The notes beneath the pieces were generated by a model. The model did not search any database, was not told where the DNA came from, and saw nothing but the letters and a program-made list of their open reading frames with translations. The position numbers and the translations under genes were made by a program. Below are positions 1 through 7,523 of a stretch of DNA of 12,138 nt, in pieces. Source of the stretch: Nitrospirota bacterium (lineage in GTDB: Bacteria > NPL-UPA2 > JAADIA01); the NCBI GenBank assembly GCA_013151555.1, contig JAADIA010000073.1, forward strand, positions 1 to 12,138. Reading direction: 5' to 3'. Positions within the stretch are counted from its first letter, which is position 1, and each line of letters starts with the position of its first letter.

Positions 1-838
1 AGGGATCATTCCCCTGGGAATATTTTACAACAAGGATATGTTCAAAAAGGCCGGGCTCGACCCGGAAAAACCTCCCCGTAACCTGGAAGAGTTTATCAAA
101 TACGGAAAGAAGCTGACAAAAGATACCGATGGCGATGGAAAGATTGACCAATGGGGCTTTATGAACGACATTTGGTCCGAAGGTAAAGTATGGCTCTGGG
201 AAAGCATCCTGGTCCAGAACGGAGGAAGCCTCTTAAACGCTGAGAAGACCAAAGCAGCTTTCAATAATAAAGCCGGGGTCGACGCTTTAAATATTATGCT
301 GGATTTCAGCAGAAAGGATAAAATCGCTCCCCCAGGAGTTTCAGATGCCGGCGCTGCCTTCCTTGCCAGAAAAGTAGCCATGCACATAGGCGGCATTTGG
401 ATAGTCCCGGCCTTTAAGGATAAATTACCCCTGGGCACCGGTCCCTTGCCTCAATTCGGCTCACAACGGCCGGCAGCTTGGTCAAGCTTGGATTTCTATC
501 TTTTTCCCAAACATAAACGCAAGGATAAGGAACGGTGGAAAGCTACCATGACTTATACTCAATGGGTAGCCGGACCGGAGGGCCAGAAGTTCTATGCGCA
601 GATGTTTTTACCTGCCCGGTTGGATATGTTGAATAGCCCCTTTGTCCAGGCAGACCCTTATATGTCCGGGTTTGCCAAATCCGTGGACAGCCTATTCTTT
701 CCTCCCGAGATTAAGGACACTCAAGAGATATATAGCTCCATCGCAAGTTCTCTCGATGCCGCCTTCGCCGGAACCATCAGTGCGAAAGAAGCCCTGGCAC
801 AGGCGGAAAAGCAGACCAACATGATTCTGGCCCGATAA
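1..838 (+). CDS. Sugar ABC transporter solute-binding protein, copy 1 (5' end outside window)
   Basis: This is the C-terminal part of a family 1 (MalE/UgpB-like) extracellular solute-binding protein, which captures a sugar or oligosaccharide in the periplasm and delivers it to the MalF/MalG-type permeases encoded downstream. The reading frame is open from base 2 (GIIPLGIFYNKD) to the TAA at 836-838, so the start and signal peptide lie before the window. Visible hallmarks are the F-Y-N-K-D-M-F-K-K-A-G-L segment, typical of the family, and an EF-hand-like loop DTDGDGKIDQWG encoded from 122, known in many of these proteins as a possible calcium site. The C-terminal end is an alanine-rich helix ending AEKQTN. 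Over 266 aligned residues it differs from copy 2 at about 29 positions by hand count. In the conserved G-K-A-A-M stretch it reads ARKVAM, which departs from the usual motif. The substrate cannot be told from sequence. Confidence 0.88.
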   Translation, partial: GIIPLGIFYNKDMFKKAGLDPEKPPRNLEEFIKYGKKLTKDTDGDGKIDQWGFMNDIWSEGKVWLWESILVQNGGSLLNAEKTKAAFNNKAGVDALNIMLDFSRKDKIAPPGVSDAGAAFLARKVAMHIGGIWIVPAFKDKLPLGTGPLPQFGSQRPAAWSSLDFYLFPKHKRKDKERWKATMTYTQWVAGPEGQKFYAQMFLPARLDMLNSPFVQADPYMSGFAKSVDSLFFPPEIKDTQEIYSSIASSLDAAFAGTISAKEALAQAEKQTNMILAR

Positions 839-870
839 CAGCAGAGAGGACATTTTGGGATAGCAATATT

Positions 871-876
871 TATAAT
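871..876 (+). promoter_or_regulatory. Possible -10 box in the 103-bp spacer between binding-protein copies
   Basis: The spacer 839-941 is very AT-rich and contains a perfect TATAAT, but I find no matching -35 hexamer at 16-18 bp. It overlaps a small inverted repeat, GCAAT (863-867) and ATTGC (875-879). It could be a weak internal promoter for copy 2 or simply AT-rich spacer. Confidence 0.25.
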
Positions 877-941
877 TGCATATAAATATAAGTTCTGATA
901 TAGTTAGTGGTAATTAACCAATTTTAAGAGGTAAAGAAAGA

Positions 942-1217
942 ATGAAAAGGTTGAGGGTAATTTCTATCTTAGGAATAATATTCCTTATCTCAGGCATAGC
1001 TTTAACGGCAATGGCGGCAAAGAAACCCGTGGTGGTAAACTACTGGAGCCGGAAAACAGGTGACATTATCGCGGGAGATATGGTCCAGAAGTTTAACGAT
1101 ACTCATCCGGGTATCCAGGTAAACTTTCAGGTCATGCCCTGGGGAGGAGCCTATTACGGCAAGATCCGCAGTTCAGTTCCATCCTGGTCGGCAGACCACC
1201 GGAAATATTTGACGTAG
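942..1217 (+). CDS. Solute-binding protein copy 2, N-terminal fragment (frameshifted gene)
   Basis: This is the first part of the second solute-binding protein gene, which is continued in another frame by the fragment ending at 2203. The start is supported by AAGAGG at 926-931, ten bases upstream of the ATG. Residues 1-26 form a Sec signal peptide: positive MKRLR, a hydrophobic core, then a signal peptidase I site at about A-M-A/A. There is no lipobox cysteine, so the product should be soluble in the periplasm, as in two-membrane bacteria. The mature start KKPVVVNYWS is the typical first beta strand of the family. The frame loses family likeness after about K-I-R-S-S-V (codon 79) and stops at 1215-1217. 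The lost sequence (GRPPEIFDVATYAPP) is present in the other frame. Either the gene is broken or the sequence has an indel error here. Confidence 0.8.
   Translation: MKRLRVISILGIIFLISGIALTAMAAKKPVVVNYWSRKTGDIIAGDMVQKFNDTHPGIQVNFQVMPWGGAYYGKIRSSVPSWSADHRKYLT
1177..1192 (+). other. Frameshift junction within solute-binding protein copy 2
   Basis: Up to about 1178 the coding frame is that of the ATG at 942. From about 1181 the frame encoding I-L-V-G-R-P-P-E-I-F-D-V-A is the homologous one. The shift equals one base missing or two bases extra. I see no slippery heptamer with a downstream hairpin, so programmed frameshifting is not supported. The matching part of copy 1 is outside the window, so it cannot be used to decide. 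Confidence 0.75.
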
Positions 1218-1234
1218 CTACCTATGCTCCCCCG

Positions 1235-2203
1235 ATGTTCCTTCCTTATATCAAATCCTTTACCGCCGAAGACCTGGTCCTGATGGGAATAAAGATGTCG
1301 GACTATGTCAAGAGACCTTGGGATATAGTGAAATTTAACGGCAAATATTACGGGATTCCTTTAGGGATCATTCCCCTGGGAATATTTTACAACAAGGATA
1401 TGTTCAAGAAGGCCGGCCTCGACCCGGAAAAACCTCCCCGTAACCTGGAAGAGTTTATCGAATACGGAAAGAAGCTGACAAAAGATACCGATGGCGATGG
1501 AAAGATTGACCAATGGGGCTTTATGAACGATATCTGGCCCATGGGTAAGGTATGGGTATGGGAAAGCATCCTGGTCCAGAACGGAGGAAGCCTCTTAAAC
1601 GCTGAGAAGACCAAGGCAGCTTTCAATAATAAAGCCGGGCTTGACGCTTTAAACATTATGCTGGATTTCAGCAGAAAGGATAAGATCGCTCCCCCAGGAG
1701 TTTCGGATGCCGGCACTGCCTTCCTTACCGGAAAAGCAGCCATGTATATAAGCGGCATTTGGATGGTTCCTACATTTAAAGATAAATTACCCCTGGGCAC
1801 CGGCGCCCTGCCTCAATTCGGCTCGCAACGACCGGCAGTCTGGTCAAGCCTGGATCTCTATCTTTTTCCCAAACATAGACGCAAGGATAAGGAACGGTGG
1901 AAAGCTACAATAACCTATACTCAATGGGTAGCCGGACCGGAAGGCCAGAAGTTCTATGCCCAGATGTTCTTACCGACCCGGTTGGATATATTGAATAGCC
2001 CCTTTGTCCAGGCAGACCCGTATATGTCCGCATTCGCCAAAGCTGTAGACAGCACCTTCTTTCCTCCCGCGCTTAAGGACACTCAGGAGATATATGACTC
2101 CATCGCAAGTCCTCTCGATGCCGCCTTTGCCGGGACCATCAGTGCGGAAGAGGCCCTGGCACAGGCCGAAAAACAGACTAATAGGATTCTGGCCAGGCAA
2201 TAG
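1235..2203 (+). CDS. Solute-binding protein copy 2, C-terminal fragment (frameshifted gene)
   Basis: This is the main body of the second solute-binding protein. The first ATG of the frame is at 1235, but homologous sequence in the same frame begins at about 1181, so this is not an independent gene start. There is no convincing ribosome binding site before 1235. It carries the family's K-Y-Y-G-I-P motif, F-Y-N-K-D-M-F-K-K-A-G-L, an EF-hand-like loop DTDGDGKIDQWG (from 1484), and the canonical GKAAMYISGIW segment that contributes to the ligand cleft. With the N-terminal fragment the protein would be about 420 residues, the usual family size. It is one residue longer than copy 1 at the C-terminus. 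If the frameshift is a sequencing error, this is an intact second binding protein serving the permeases that follow. If not, only copy 1 is functional. Confidence 0.82.
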   Translation: MFLPYIKSFTAEDLVLMGIKMSDYVKRPWDIVKFNGKYYGIPLGIIPLGIFYNKDMFKKAGLDPEKPPRNLEEFIEYGKKLTKDTDGDGKIDQWGFMNDIWPMGKVWVWESILVQNGGSLLNAEKTKAAFNNKAGLDALNIMLDFSRKDKIAPPGVSDAGTAFLTGKAAMYISGIWMVPTFKDKLPLGTGALPQFGSQRPAVWSSLDLYLFPKHRRKDKERWKATITYTQWVAGPEGQKFYAQMFLPTRLDILNSPFVQADPYMSAFAKAVDSTFFPPALKDTQEIYDSIASPLDAAFAGTISAEEALAQAEKQTNRILARQ

Positions 2204-2225
2204 GAGAGACTTTTATTAGGGATAG

Positions 2226-2244
2226 GGTCTCCTTTTGGGAGACC
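2226..2244 (+). other. Perfect stem-loop between binding-protein and permease genes
   Basis: GGTCTCC (2226-2232) and GGAGACC (2238-2244) form a perfect 7-bp stem with loop TTTTG. No T-run follows, so it is not a simple terminator. In maltose-type operons, stem-loops at this position are known to protect the binding-protein mRNA and keep it more abundant than the permease message. That role is inferred here from position. Confidence 0.6.
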
Positions 2245-2290
2245 ATCCGGAAGACTTTGAGAAAAGACTTTAACATCTCGTGGAGCTTGA

Positions 2291-3199
2291 ATGGCAATCA
2301 CAGGAAAGAAAACTAACCGGGTAAAACTCTTCTTCAAGAAAAATGCTTCTTCTTATTTATTCCTTCTTCCCTTCCTAATCCTTTACTTTGCCTTGACGGT
2401 ATTTCCTATCGCTCAGACTGTACAGATAAGTTTGAGCAAATGGGACATGATGAGTCCTAACAAGCCCTTCGTAGGCCTGAAGAACTTCAGGGATCTTTTT
2501 TTCAATGATCCCCTTTTCTGGATTAGTGTAAAAGCAACCTTGGTATATATTTTCAGTAATGTCCCCCTAAAGATCGTGATTGGCCTGCTTTTAGCCCTGG
2601 CTTTGAATAAAAAGCTCCCCGGAAAGGCCTTTCACCGTACTGCCATCTTTATACCCATTGTCATCAATATAGCAGCAGTAGGACTTTTATTCCAATGGAT
2701 ATTCAACCCTCGCATGGGCGCTTTGAACTATTATCTTCAAAAGATAGGCCTTGGCCCCCAAGAATGGCTGATAAAACCTACCTGGACTATGGCAGTAGTC
2801 GTCCTGGTATCCATCTGGTGGAGCGTTGCTTTCAACGCCATTGTTTTCCTCGCAGGATTGCAGAGTATCCCGGGAGGACTTTACGAAGCTGCCAAGATTG
2901 ACGGCGCCAATAAACGGCAGACTTTCTGGCATATTACCCTTCCCTGCCTCAGGGGTACGACTATGTTTGTCTGCATTACCCAGATCATTGGGTCATTTCA
3001 GGCCTTTGGCAACATCTATATGCTTACCGGAGGCGGACCGAGCAATGCTACAAGGGTTCTCATGATACATCTCTATGAAACAGGTTTCTACTATTTCCGG
3101 ATGGGACCGGCAGCCGCTATGGCTATTATTCTTTTTATTATCATTATGCTCTTAACCTTAATCGTATTGACTCTTTTCAAAAAGCAAGTAGAGTACTAA
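2291..3199 (+). CDS. Sugar ABC transporter permease, MalF/UgpA type
   Basis: This is an inner-membrane subunit of a carbohydrate importer (binding-protein-dependent transport system inner membrane component). It is 302 residues, normal for the UgpA/MsmF group, which lacks the large periplasmic loop of E. coli MalF. A short basic N-terminus precedes the first membrane helix (about residues 20-40). Further helices follow, with the EAA loop at residue 199 (EAAKIDGANKRQTFWHITLP), the cytoplasmic contact site for the ATPase. The last helix is at about 275-297. GGAG at 2282-2285 lies five bases before the ATG. It is 87 bp after the binding-protein gene and 17 bp before the partner permease, so all are likely co-transcribed. 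No ATPase gene is nearby, so a shared MsmK/MalK-like ATPase encoded elsewhere is expected. Confidence 0.93.
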   Translation: MAITGKKTNRVKLFFKKNASSYLFLLPFLILYFALTVFPIAQTVQISLSKWDMMSPNKPFVGLKNFRDLFFNDPLFWISVKATLVYIFSNVPLKIVIGLLLALALNKKLPGKAFHRTAIFIPIVINIAAVGLLFQWIFNPRMGALNYYLQKIGLGPQEWLIKPTWTMAVVVLVSIWWSVAFNAIVFLAGLQSIPGGLYEAAKIDGANKRQTFWHITLPCLRGTTMFVCITQIIGSFQAFGNIYMLTGGGPSNATRVLMIHLYETGFYYFRMGPAAAMAIILFIIIMLLTLIVLTLFKKQVEY

Positions 3200-3216
3200 A
3201 GCTGGAAGGAAAATAA

Positions 3217-4092
3217 ATGGAATCCAAGCACCCCGTATCCAGGCAAAAGAGGAGGAAACATAGGGATTGGCAAAAGTTAATCTTATGGATATCCCTTACG
3301 TTTGTTTCCCTAATATTTTTATTTCCTATCCTCTGGATGATTTCATCTTCTCTCACCCCGAATAGTGAGGTTATCCAGTATCCACCCCGATGGATACCGA
3401 GCCACCCCACCCTTGCAAATTATATAGAGGTCTTCACCACTGCTCGCACCGTCCGGGTAGGACGGGCTTTGTTTAACAGTGCCTTTGTGTCCGTTTCTAC
3501 AGTAATCCTTACTCTCTTAGTTGCTTCGTTAGCAGCTTATCCCCTGGCAAGAATGGAATTTAAGGGCAAGAATGCTCTGTTTATATTTATCCTGATTGGA
3601 TTTATGGTTCCTGCTCAAGTAACGTTTGTTTCCCTCTTTTTAATTTTTAACAGTGTTGGTTGGCTAAACACTTATCAAGCTCTCATCTTGCCCGCCGGGG
3701 CTAGTCCCTTCGGGGTCTTTCTCCTGCGCCAGTTCTTCCTGGCTATACCTAAAGACCTGGAAGATGCTGCCAGAATTGATGGATGCAGTCGGTTGAGAAT
3801 TCTCTTTTCCATAATTTTGCCTCTATCAAAACCGGCCTTGGCGACCCTGTCCATTTTTACATTTTTAGGAAGTTGGAACAGTTTCCTCTGGCCTTTGATC
3901 GTGATGACCGACCCGAAGTCTATGACTGTCCCGGTAATCCTGGCCTATTATGTAGCTTCATTCCAATCATCGTTTAAGTGGGGAACCCTTATGGCAGTTG
4001 CTGTCGTCTCCAGTTTGCCGGCAGTAATCATCTTTCTCATCTTCCAAAAGCAGTTCGTCCGGGGCATAGCCCTAACGGGATTGAAAGGCTAA
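3217..4092 (+). CDS. Sugar ABC transporter permease, MalG/UgpE type
   Basis: This is the second inner-membrane permease, which pairs with the preceding MalF-type protein to form the translocation channel. It has 291 residues, with a basic cytoplasmic N-terminus (QKRRKHRDWQK), a first membrane helix at about 22-42 ending in the typical P-I-L-W-M-I-S-S-S-L-T, and a periplasmic stretch with P-T-L-A-N-Y. The EAA loop begins at residue 182 (EDAARIDGCSRLRILFSIIL). The C-terminus Q-K-Q-F-V-R-G-I-A-L-T-G-L-K-G is the near-invariant tail of this family. AAGGA at 3206-3210 is six bases before the ATG. It appears to be the last gene of the transport operon, since a 214-bp gap with its own promoter follows. 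Confidence 0.95.
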   Translation: MESKHPVSRQKRRKHRDWQKLILWISLTFVSLIFLFPILWMISSSLTPNSEVIQYPPRWIPSHPTLANYIEVFTTARTVRVGRALFNSAFVSVSTVILTLLVASLAAYPLARMEFKGKNALFIFILIGFMVPAQVTFVSLFLIFNSVGWLNTYQALILPAGASPFGVFLLRQFFLAIPKDLEDAARIDGCSRLRILFSIILPLSKPALATLSIFTFLGSWNSFLWPLIVMTDPKSMTVPVILAYYVASFQSSFKWGTLMAVAVVSSLPAVIIFLIFQKQFVRGIALTGLKG

Positions 4093-4100
4093 CCCTTTCA
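4082..4100 (+). terminator. Weak stem-loop over the end of the permease gene
   Basis: TGAAAGG (4082-4088) and CCTTTCA (4094-4100) form a 7-bp stem with a 5-nt loop that contains the permease stop codon. There is no following T-run, so if it ends transcription it is not a classic intrinsic terminator. It may instead mark the 3' end of the operon mRNA. Confidence 0.3.
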
Positions 4101-4181
4101 CCAAGGATAATGAAGATTCGAAAAACGCCTTTGATTTTATATCATAAGCTCGCTTGATACTTTCCCCCTGACAAAAAAATT

Positions 4182-4210
4182 TTGAGAAAGATATACAGCT
4201 TTTGGATAAT
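4182..4210 (+). promoter_or_regulatory. Sigma70-type promoter for the dehydrogenase gene
   Basis: TTGAGA (4182-4187) and GATAAT (4205-4210) are separated by exactly 17 bp, each one base off consensus. The predicted start of transcription is about 4217, giving a leader of about 90 nt. This separates the dehydrogenase from the upstream transport operon. Confidence 0.6.
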
Positions 4211-4306
4211 GCAGTTTTTTGTTAAGAGAGAACGAAATAGAGAAAATAGTAATTCTTCCATTCCTGAAGCATCCGCTTAAGCCGGTCTTGAGGGAGAAGG
4301 AAAGAC

Positions 4307-5335
4307 ATGAAACGGTTGGTAATCAAAAAACCTTTTTGTGTAGAAATAGAAGAGGTAAAGATACCCGCTCTCGCCTCCACTGATTTTCTTATAAAAACGG
4401 AGGTTTCCGGGATCAGCATTGGCACGGAGATGACTCTTTACCGGGGAACCCATCCCAATCTGAAGACAAAAAAGTGGGGTTATTGGACAGACTATCCCAT
4501 TTATCCCGGATATGAGGCCGCTGGTGTGGTTGTAAAGTGTGGCCACAAGGTAAAAGATTTTTCTCTCGGGGACCGGGTCATTTGCGTCGGAACACATGCC
4601 GAATATATAAAGATATCCGCACGGAATACAAAAACCTCTGTAGACCTTATCGCTGTAAAGTTGCCGGATAATGTCAGCTTTGAACAGGCAACACTGGCAC
4701 CCCTGGCTACCACTACCATGCACGCTATCCGCAGAGCAAATTTCACCTACCGTGATACTGTAACTATAATTGGAACCGGTGTTGTAGGATTATTAGCTCT
4801 GCAGCATGCCAGGTTAGCCGGAGCCGGTTGTATAATAGCCATAGATATAGATGAGAAAAAATTACAGATAGCTCAAAAGTTAGGGGCTAATTATACCATT
4901 AATGCTCAGAAGCAAGACCCTGTTAAAAAGGTAGGGAACATTACCGGGATAGGTTCCGACATCGTCATCGAAGCCACTGGTGCTTCCGAGCCGGTTAAAC
5001 AATCATTGGTTTTAGCCAGAGACAGGGGACGAATCCTCATCCTTGGTTTTCACACTAAGCCGGTTGACATCTTGTTTGGAGATGATTTTTTCCATAAAGA
5101 ATTAGAGATAATCTCCACTCGCGCCATGGGTCCTTCTCCGGGATTGCCTCATTCCTATGTTAGATGGACAGCAAAGAATAGCTTGAAGGAAGCCGTAGAA
5201 CAGATTGCTAAAGGTAGCTTACAAGTAGACAAACTTATAACGCATACTCTTAAATATACCAATATAAAAAAGGTATATAAAAAAATAGATGAAGGTAACG
5301 ATTTCTACCTGCAAGTGTTATTGGATTGGAGGTAA
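4307..5335 (+). CDS. Medium-chain dehydrogenase/reductase lacking the zinc ligands
   Basis: This is an alcohol/polyol-dehydrogenase-like member of the MDR superfamily (342 residues, usual size). An N-terminal GroES-like domain covers about residues 1-145, followed by a Rossmann domain with GTGVVG at 156-161. Asp180, at the end of the second strand, favours NAD(H). Known zinc-dependent members have a catalytic Cys in G-I-C-G-T-D and a His in G-H-E. Here these read SGISIGTE (34-41) and PGYEAAG (67-73), and the four-Cys structural zinc lobe is also absent. The S-G-I-S-x-G-T-E pattern resembles the BchC-like subgroup. The substrate is unknown. Proximity to a sugar importer suggests a sugar or polyol, but it is separately promoted. 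AAGGA at 4297-4301 precedes the ATG by five bases. Confidence 0.85.
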   Translation: MKRLVIKKPFCVEIEEVKIPALASTDFLIKTEVSGISIGTEMTLYRGTHPNLKTKKWGYWTDYPIYPGYEAAGVVVKCGHKVKDFSLGDRVICVGTHAEYIKISARNTKTSVDLIAVKLPDNVSFEQATLAPLATTTMHAIRRANFTYRDTVTIIGTGVVGLLALQHARLAGAGCIIAIDIDEKKLQIAQKLGANYTINAQKQDPVKKVGNITGIGSDIVIEATGASEPVKQSLVLARDRGRILILGFHTKPVDILFGDDFFHKELEIISTRAMGPSPGLPHSYVRWTAKNSLKEAVEQIAKGSLQVDKLITHTLKYTNIKKVYKKIDEGNDFYLQVLLDWR

Positions 5336-5392
5336 AGAATAAGAGCGGAAACTCATGGGGAAGGATCTTAAATACCTTATTATATTACCAGT

Positions 5393-7513
5393 TTAGTCCC
5401 TTACTATTCGAGCATGGGCTACCCGACACCCTTTTCCCCGGTTATAAACGATGATAGGATTCATATCCAATTCCTGGATCTCTTCGAAATCTACAACTAA
5501 CTGAGAAAGCCTCTCCAGGCATTCTGCCAGGGCAGAAGTATCAGCAGGTTTATCTCCCCTCATCCCCTCCAAGATGCGATAAGCCCGAATGGCCTTAATC
5601 ATGTGGAAAGCTCCTAATTGACGGATAGGAGCCAGACGGAAAGTAACATCTTTCAAGGCTTCTACATATATGCCTCCCAGTCCAAACATGAGGATAGGCC
5701 CGAACTGGGGATCTCTCTTCATCCCGATAATGACCTCCCGTCCCGGAGGAGCCATCATCTGGATATTTACTCCCAGGATCTTCGCTTTCGGCCTTAACTT
5801 CTTGACATCGGAGAGCATCTTTCCATATGCTTTTACAAGGTCTTTATCATTCTCTATTCCCAGGATTACTCCTTTAACGTCCACTTTATGGATTATATCC
5901 GGGGAAACTATCTTCATCACTACCGGGTAACCGACATCTTCGGCCACCTTCAAACATTCTTTTTCGTTCCGGGCCAACATTGATTTTAACACGGGGAATC
6001 CATAATCTTCCAGTACCCGGGTAGCTTCAATCTCGGTAAGAAGGGTCCTCTTTTCTTTCCCCACCTTATTCATTATTTTCCGGGCTCCCGCTACATCAAC
6101 CTGGAAGGTACGCTCTTCCGTACGGGGACGCTTTACCCATTCCACATAGCGATGCATACCTGCCAGAGCCTTGCAAGCGGCCTCCGGGAACCGGTAGTGA
6201 GGAACGTTGAAGCTATCCAGAACCTTCTCCCCTTTGGATACATCCACTATGCCCATGAAACAGGCCAGGACAGGCTTAGAAGATTTTTGGCTGAGGCGAC
6301 CTATAGAAGAAGCTATTTCCTCGATATCGGTCATATTTTGAGGGGTCAGGATTACCACTACGCCGTCTACTTTCCGGTCGGAAAGGACGCTGTGCATAGC
6401 TAACTCATATCTATCATGCTGAGCATCGCCAATGACATCAACAGGGTTATTAACATTAGCCGTAGGAGGAAGACCTTTTTTGAGTTTGAGACGGGTCCTG
6501 TTTTGAAAAGAAGCCATCTCCAAACCATACTTGGGGCTGGTACAGGCATCGGTAGCCATAATGCCCGGACCCCCGGCATTAGTAACTATGGCGACTCTGT
6601 TCCCTTTCGGCAAAGGCTGGCTGGAAAAGGCCAGGGCATAATCAAACAATTGCTTTACCGAATTCACCCGCAGGACCCCACATTGGGCAAAGATAGCATC
6701 GTAAACTTCATCCGAACCGGCCAGGGAACCAGTATGAGAAGAAGCTGCCCGGGCTCCCAATGCCGTCCGTCCGGATTTCACGGCAATAATCGGTTTTCTT
6801 TTTTTAATCTCGCCGGTTATCTCCCGGGCAATCTTGATAAATTCCCTCTCGTCATGTAAATCCTCAATATACAGCAGAATTACATCCGTATTGGGATCCT
6901 CGCTCAGGAAACGCAGAAGTTCGTTCTCCGTTACATCCGCCTTATTACCCATGCTGATAAATTTAGAAAACCCGATACTTTCCCCTTTAGCATAATCCAA
7001 TACGGCAGTGCATAGAGCTCCACTCTGAGAGATAAAAGCCACGTTCCCTTCCCGGGGCATGGAAGTAGCAAAACTGGCATTCAGGGAAACAGAAGAGTCC
7101 GTATTTATAAGCCCCAGGCAATTGGGTCCAAGAAAGGAGATGCCTCCTTTCCTAGCTTCCGCTTTCACCTCTTCTTCCAACTTCTTCCCTTGCGCACCTG
7201 TTTCCTTGAATCCTGCCGAGATGACTATAGCGCTTTTCACTCCTTTTCGGGCACATTCTTTCATCACCCCGGAAACAGCCTGGTTAGGAACAATAACCAC
7301 TGCCATATCGACATCATCCGGGATATCAACGATACAAGGATAGCTTTTTACTCCCAGGACACTTTTGGCTTTGGGATTTACCGGAAAAACTATTCCCTTA
7401 TAACCGTTGAGCAAAATATTAGAGAATACTGCATGCCCTACGCTCTCCGGTCGACGACTGGCCCCAATCACCGCAATAGAATTTGGATTAAAAAGAGTTT
7501 TTATATTATTCAT
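5393..7513 (-). CDS. Acetate--CoA ligase (ADP-forming), fused alpha-beta subunits
   Basis: It converts acetyl-CoA (or another acyl-CoA), ADP and phosphate to acetate, CoA and ATP, the substrate-level energy step of many fermenters and of acetogenic archaea. The 706 residues match the fused form. A CoA-binding Rossmann domain begins NSIAVIGAS (11-19), followed by two succinyl-CoA-ligase-like domains including GPNCLG (129-134). The phosphorylated histidine is His260 in SSHTGSLAG. An ATP-grasp beta domain runs from about 490, with the second swinging-loop histidine His542 in DIIHKVDVKG. The ATG at 7513 is the only possible start: an in-frame TGA lies at 7552-7550 with no ATG, GTG or TTG between. 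A good ribosome site is missing at normal spacing: GAGGTGAT (7536-7529) is 19 nt away. It is convergent with the dehydrogenase gene and divergent from the ZIP transporter. Confidence 0.95.
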   Translation of the reverse strand: MNNIKTLFNPNSIAVIGASRRPESVGHAVFSNILLNGYKGIVFPVNPKAKSVLGVKSYPCIVDIPDDVDMAVVIVPNQAVSGVMKECARKGVKSAIVISAGFKETGAQGKKLEEEVKAEARKGGISFLGPNCLGLINTDSSVSLNASFATSMPREGNVAFISQSGALCTAVLDYAKGESIGFSKFISMGNKADVTENELLRFLSEDPNTDVILLYIEDLHDEREFIKIAREITGEIKKRKPIIAVKSGRTALGARAASSHTGSLAGSDEVYDAIFAQCGVLRVNSVKQLFDYALAFSSQPLPKGNRVAIVTNAGGPGIMATDACTSPKYGLEMASFQNRTRLKLKKGLPPTANVNNPVDVIGDAQHDRYELAMHSVLSDRKVDGVVVILTPQNMTDIEEIASSIGRLSQKSSKPVLACFMGIVDVSKGEKVLDSFNVPHYRFPEAACKALAGMHRYVEWVKRPRTEERTFQVDVAGARKIMNKVGKEKRTLLTEIEATRVLEDYGFPVLKSMLARNEKECLKVAEDVGYPVVMKIVSPDIIHKVDVKGVILGIENDKDLVKAYGKMLSDVKKLRPKAKILGVNIQMMAPPGREVIIGMKRDPQFGPILMFGLGGIYVEALKDVTFRLAPIRQLGAFHMIKAIRAYRILEGMRGDKPADTSALAECLERLSQLVVDFEEIQELDMNPIIVYNRGKGCRVAHARIVRD

Positions 7514-7523
7514 CTTGGAAGTT

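Larger units (their letters stand above)
1..2227 (+). repeat. Tandem gene duplication of the solute-binding protein, period 1362 bp
   Basis: Bases 1-838 align without gaps to 1363-2200, an offset of exactly 1362. The first 120 bases of copy 1 differ at only three positions from the matching stretch of copy 2. The likeness continues past the stop codons: the block ending GGATAG at about 859-864 after copy 1 resembles the block ending GGGATAG near 2219-2225 after copy 2. The duplicated unit therefore includes 3' flanking DNA. I counted about 29 amino-acid-changing codons and about 35 silent ones. This indicates an old duplication still under some constraint, not an assembly repeat. Confidence 0.85.

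Noticed and set aside
1170-1217. Programmed ribosomal frameshift in binding-protein copy 2
   Set aside because: There is no slippery heptamer, no stimulatory hairpin and no reason for a binding protein to need one.
25-1800. Two antisense ORFs of equal length (137 codons) opposite the binding-protein genes
   Set aside because: They are mirror frames of the duplicated genes. Their likeness follows from the duplication, and the sense frames carry clear family motifs.
4172-4184. Intrinsic terminator from CAAAA/TTTTG
   Set aside because: The stem is only five mostly A-T pairs with a three-base loop, and it overlaps the predicted dehydrogenase promoter.
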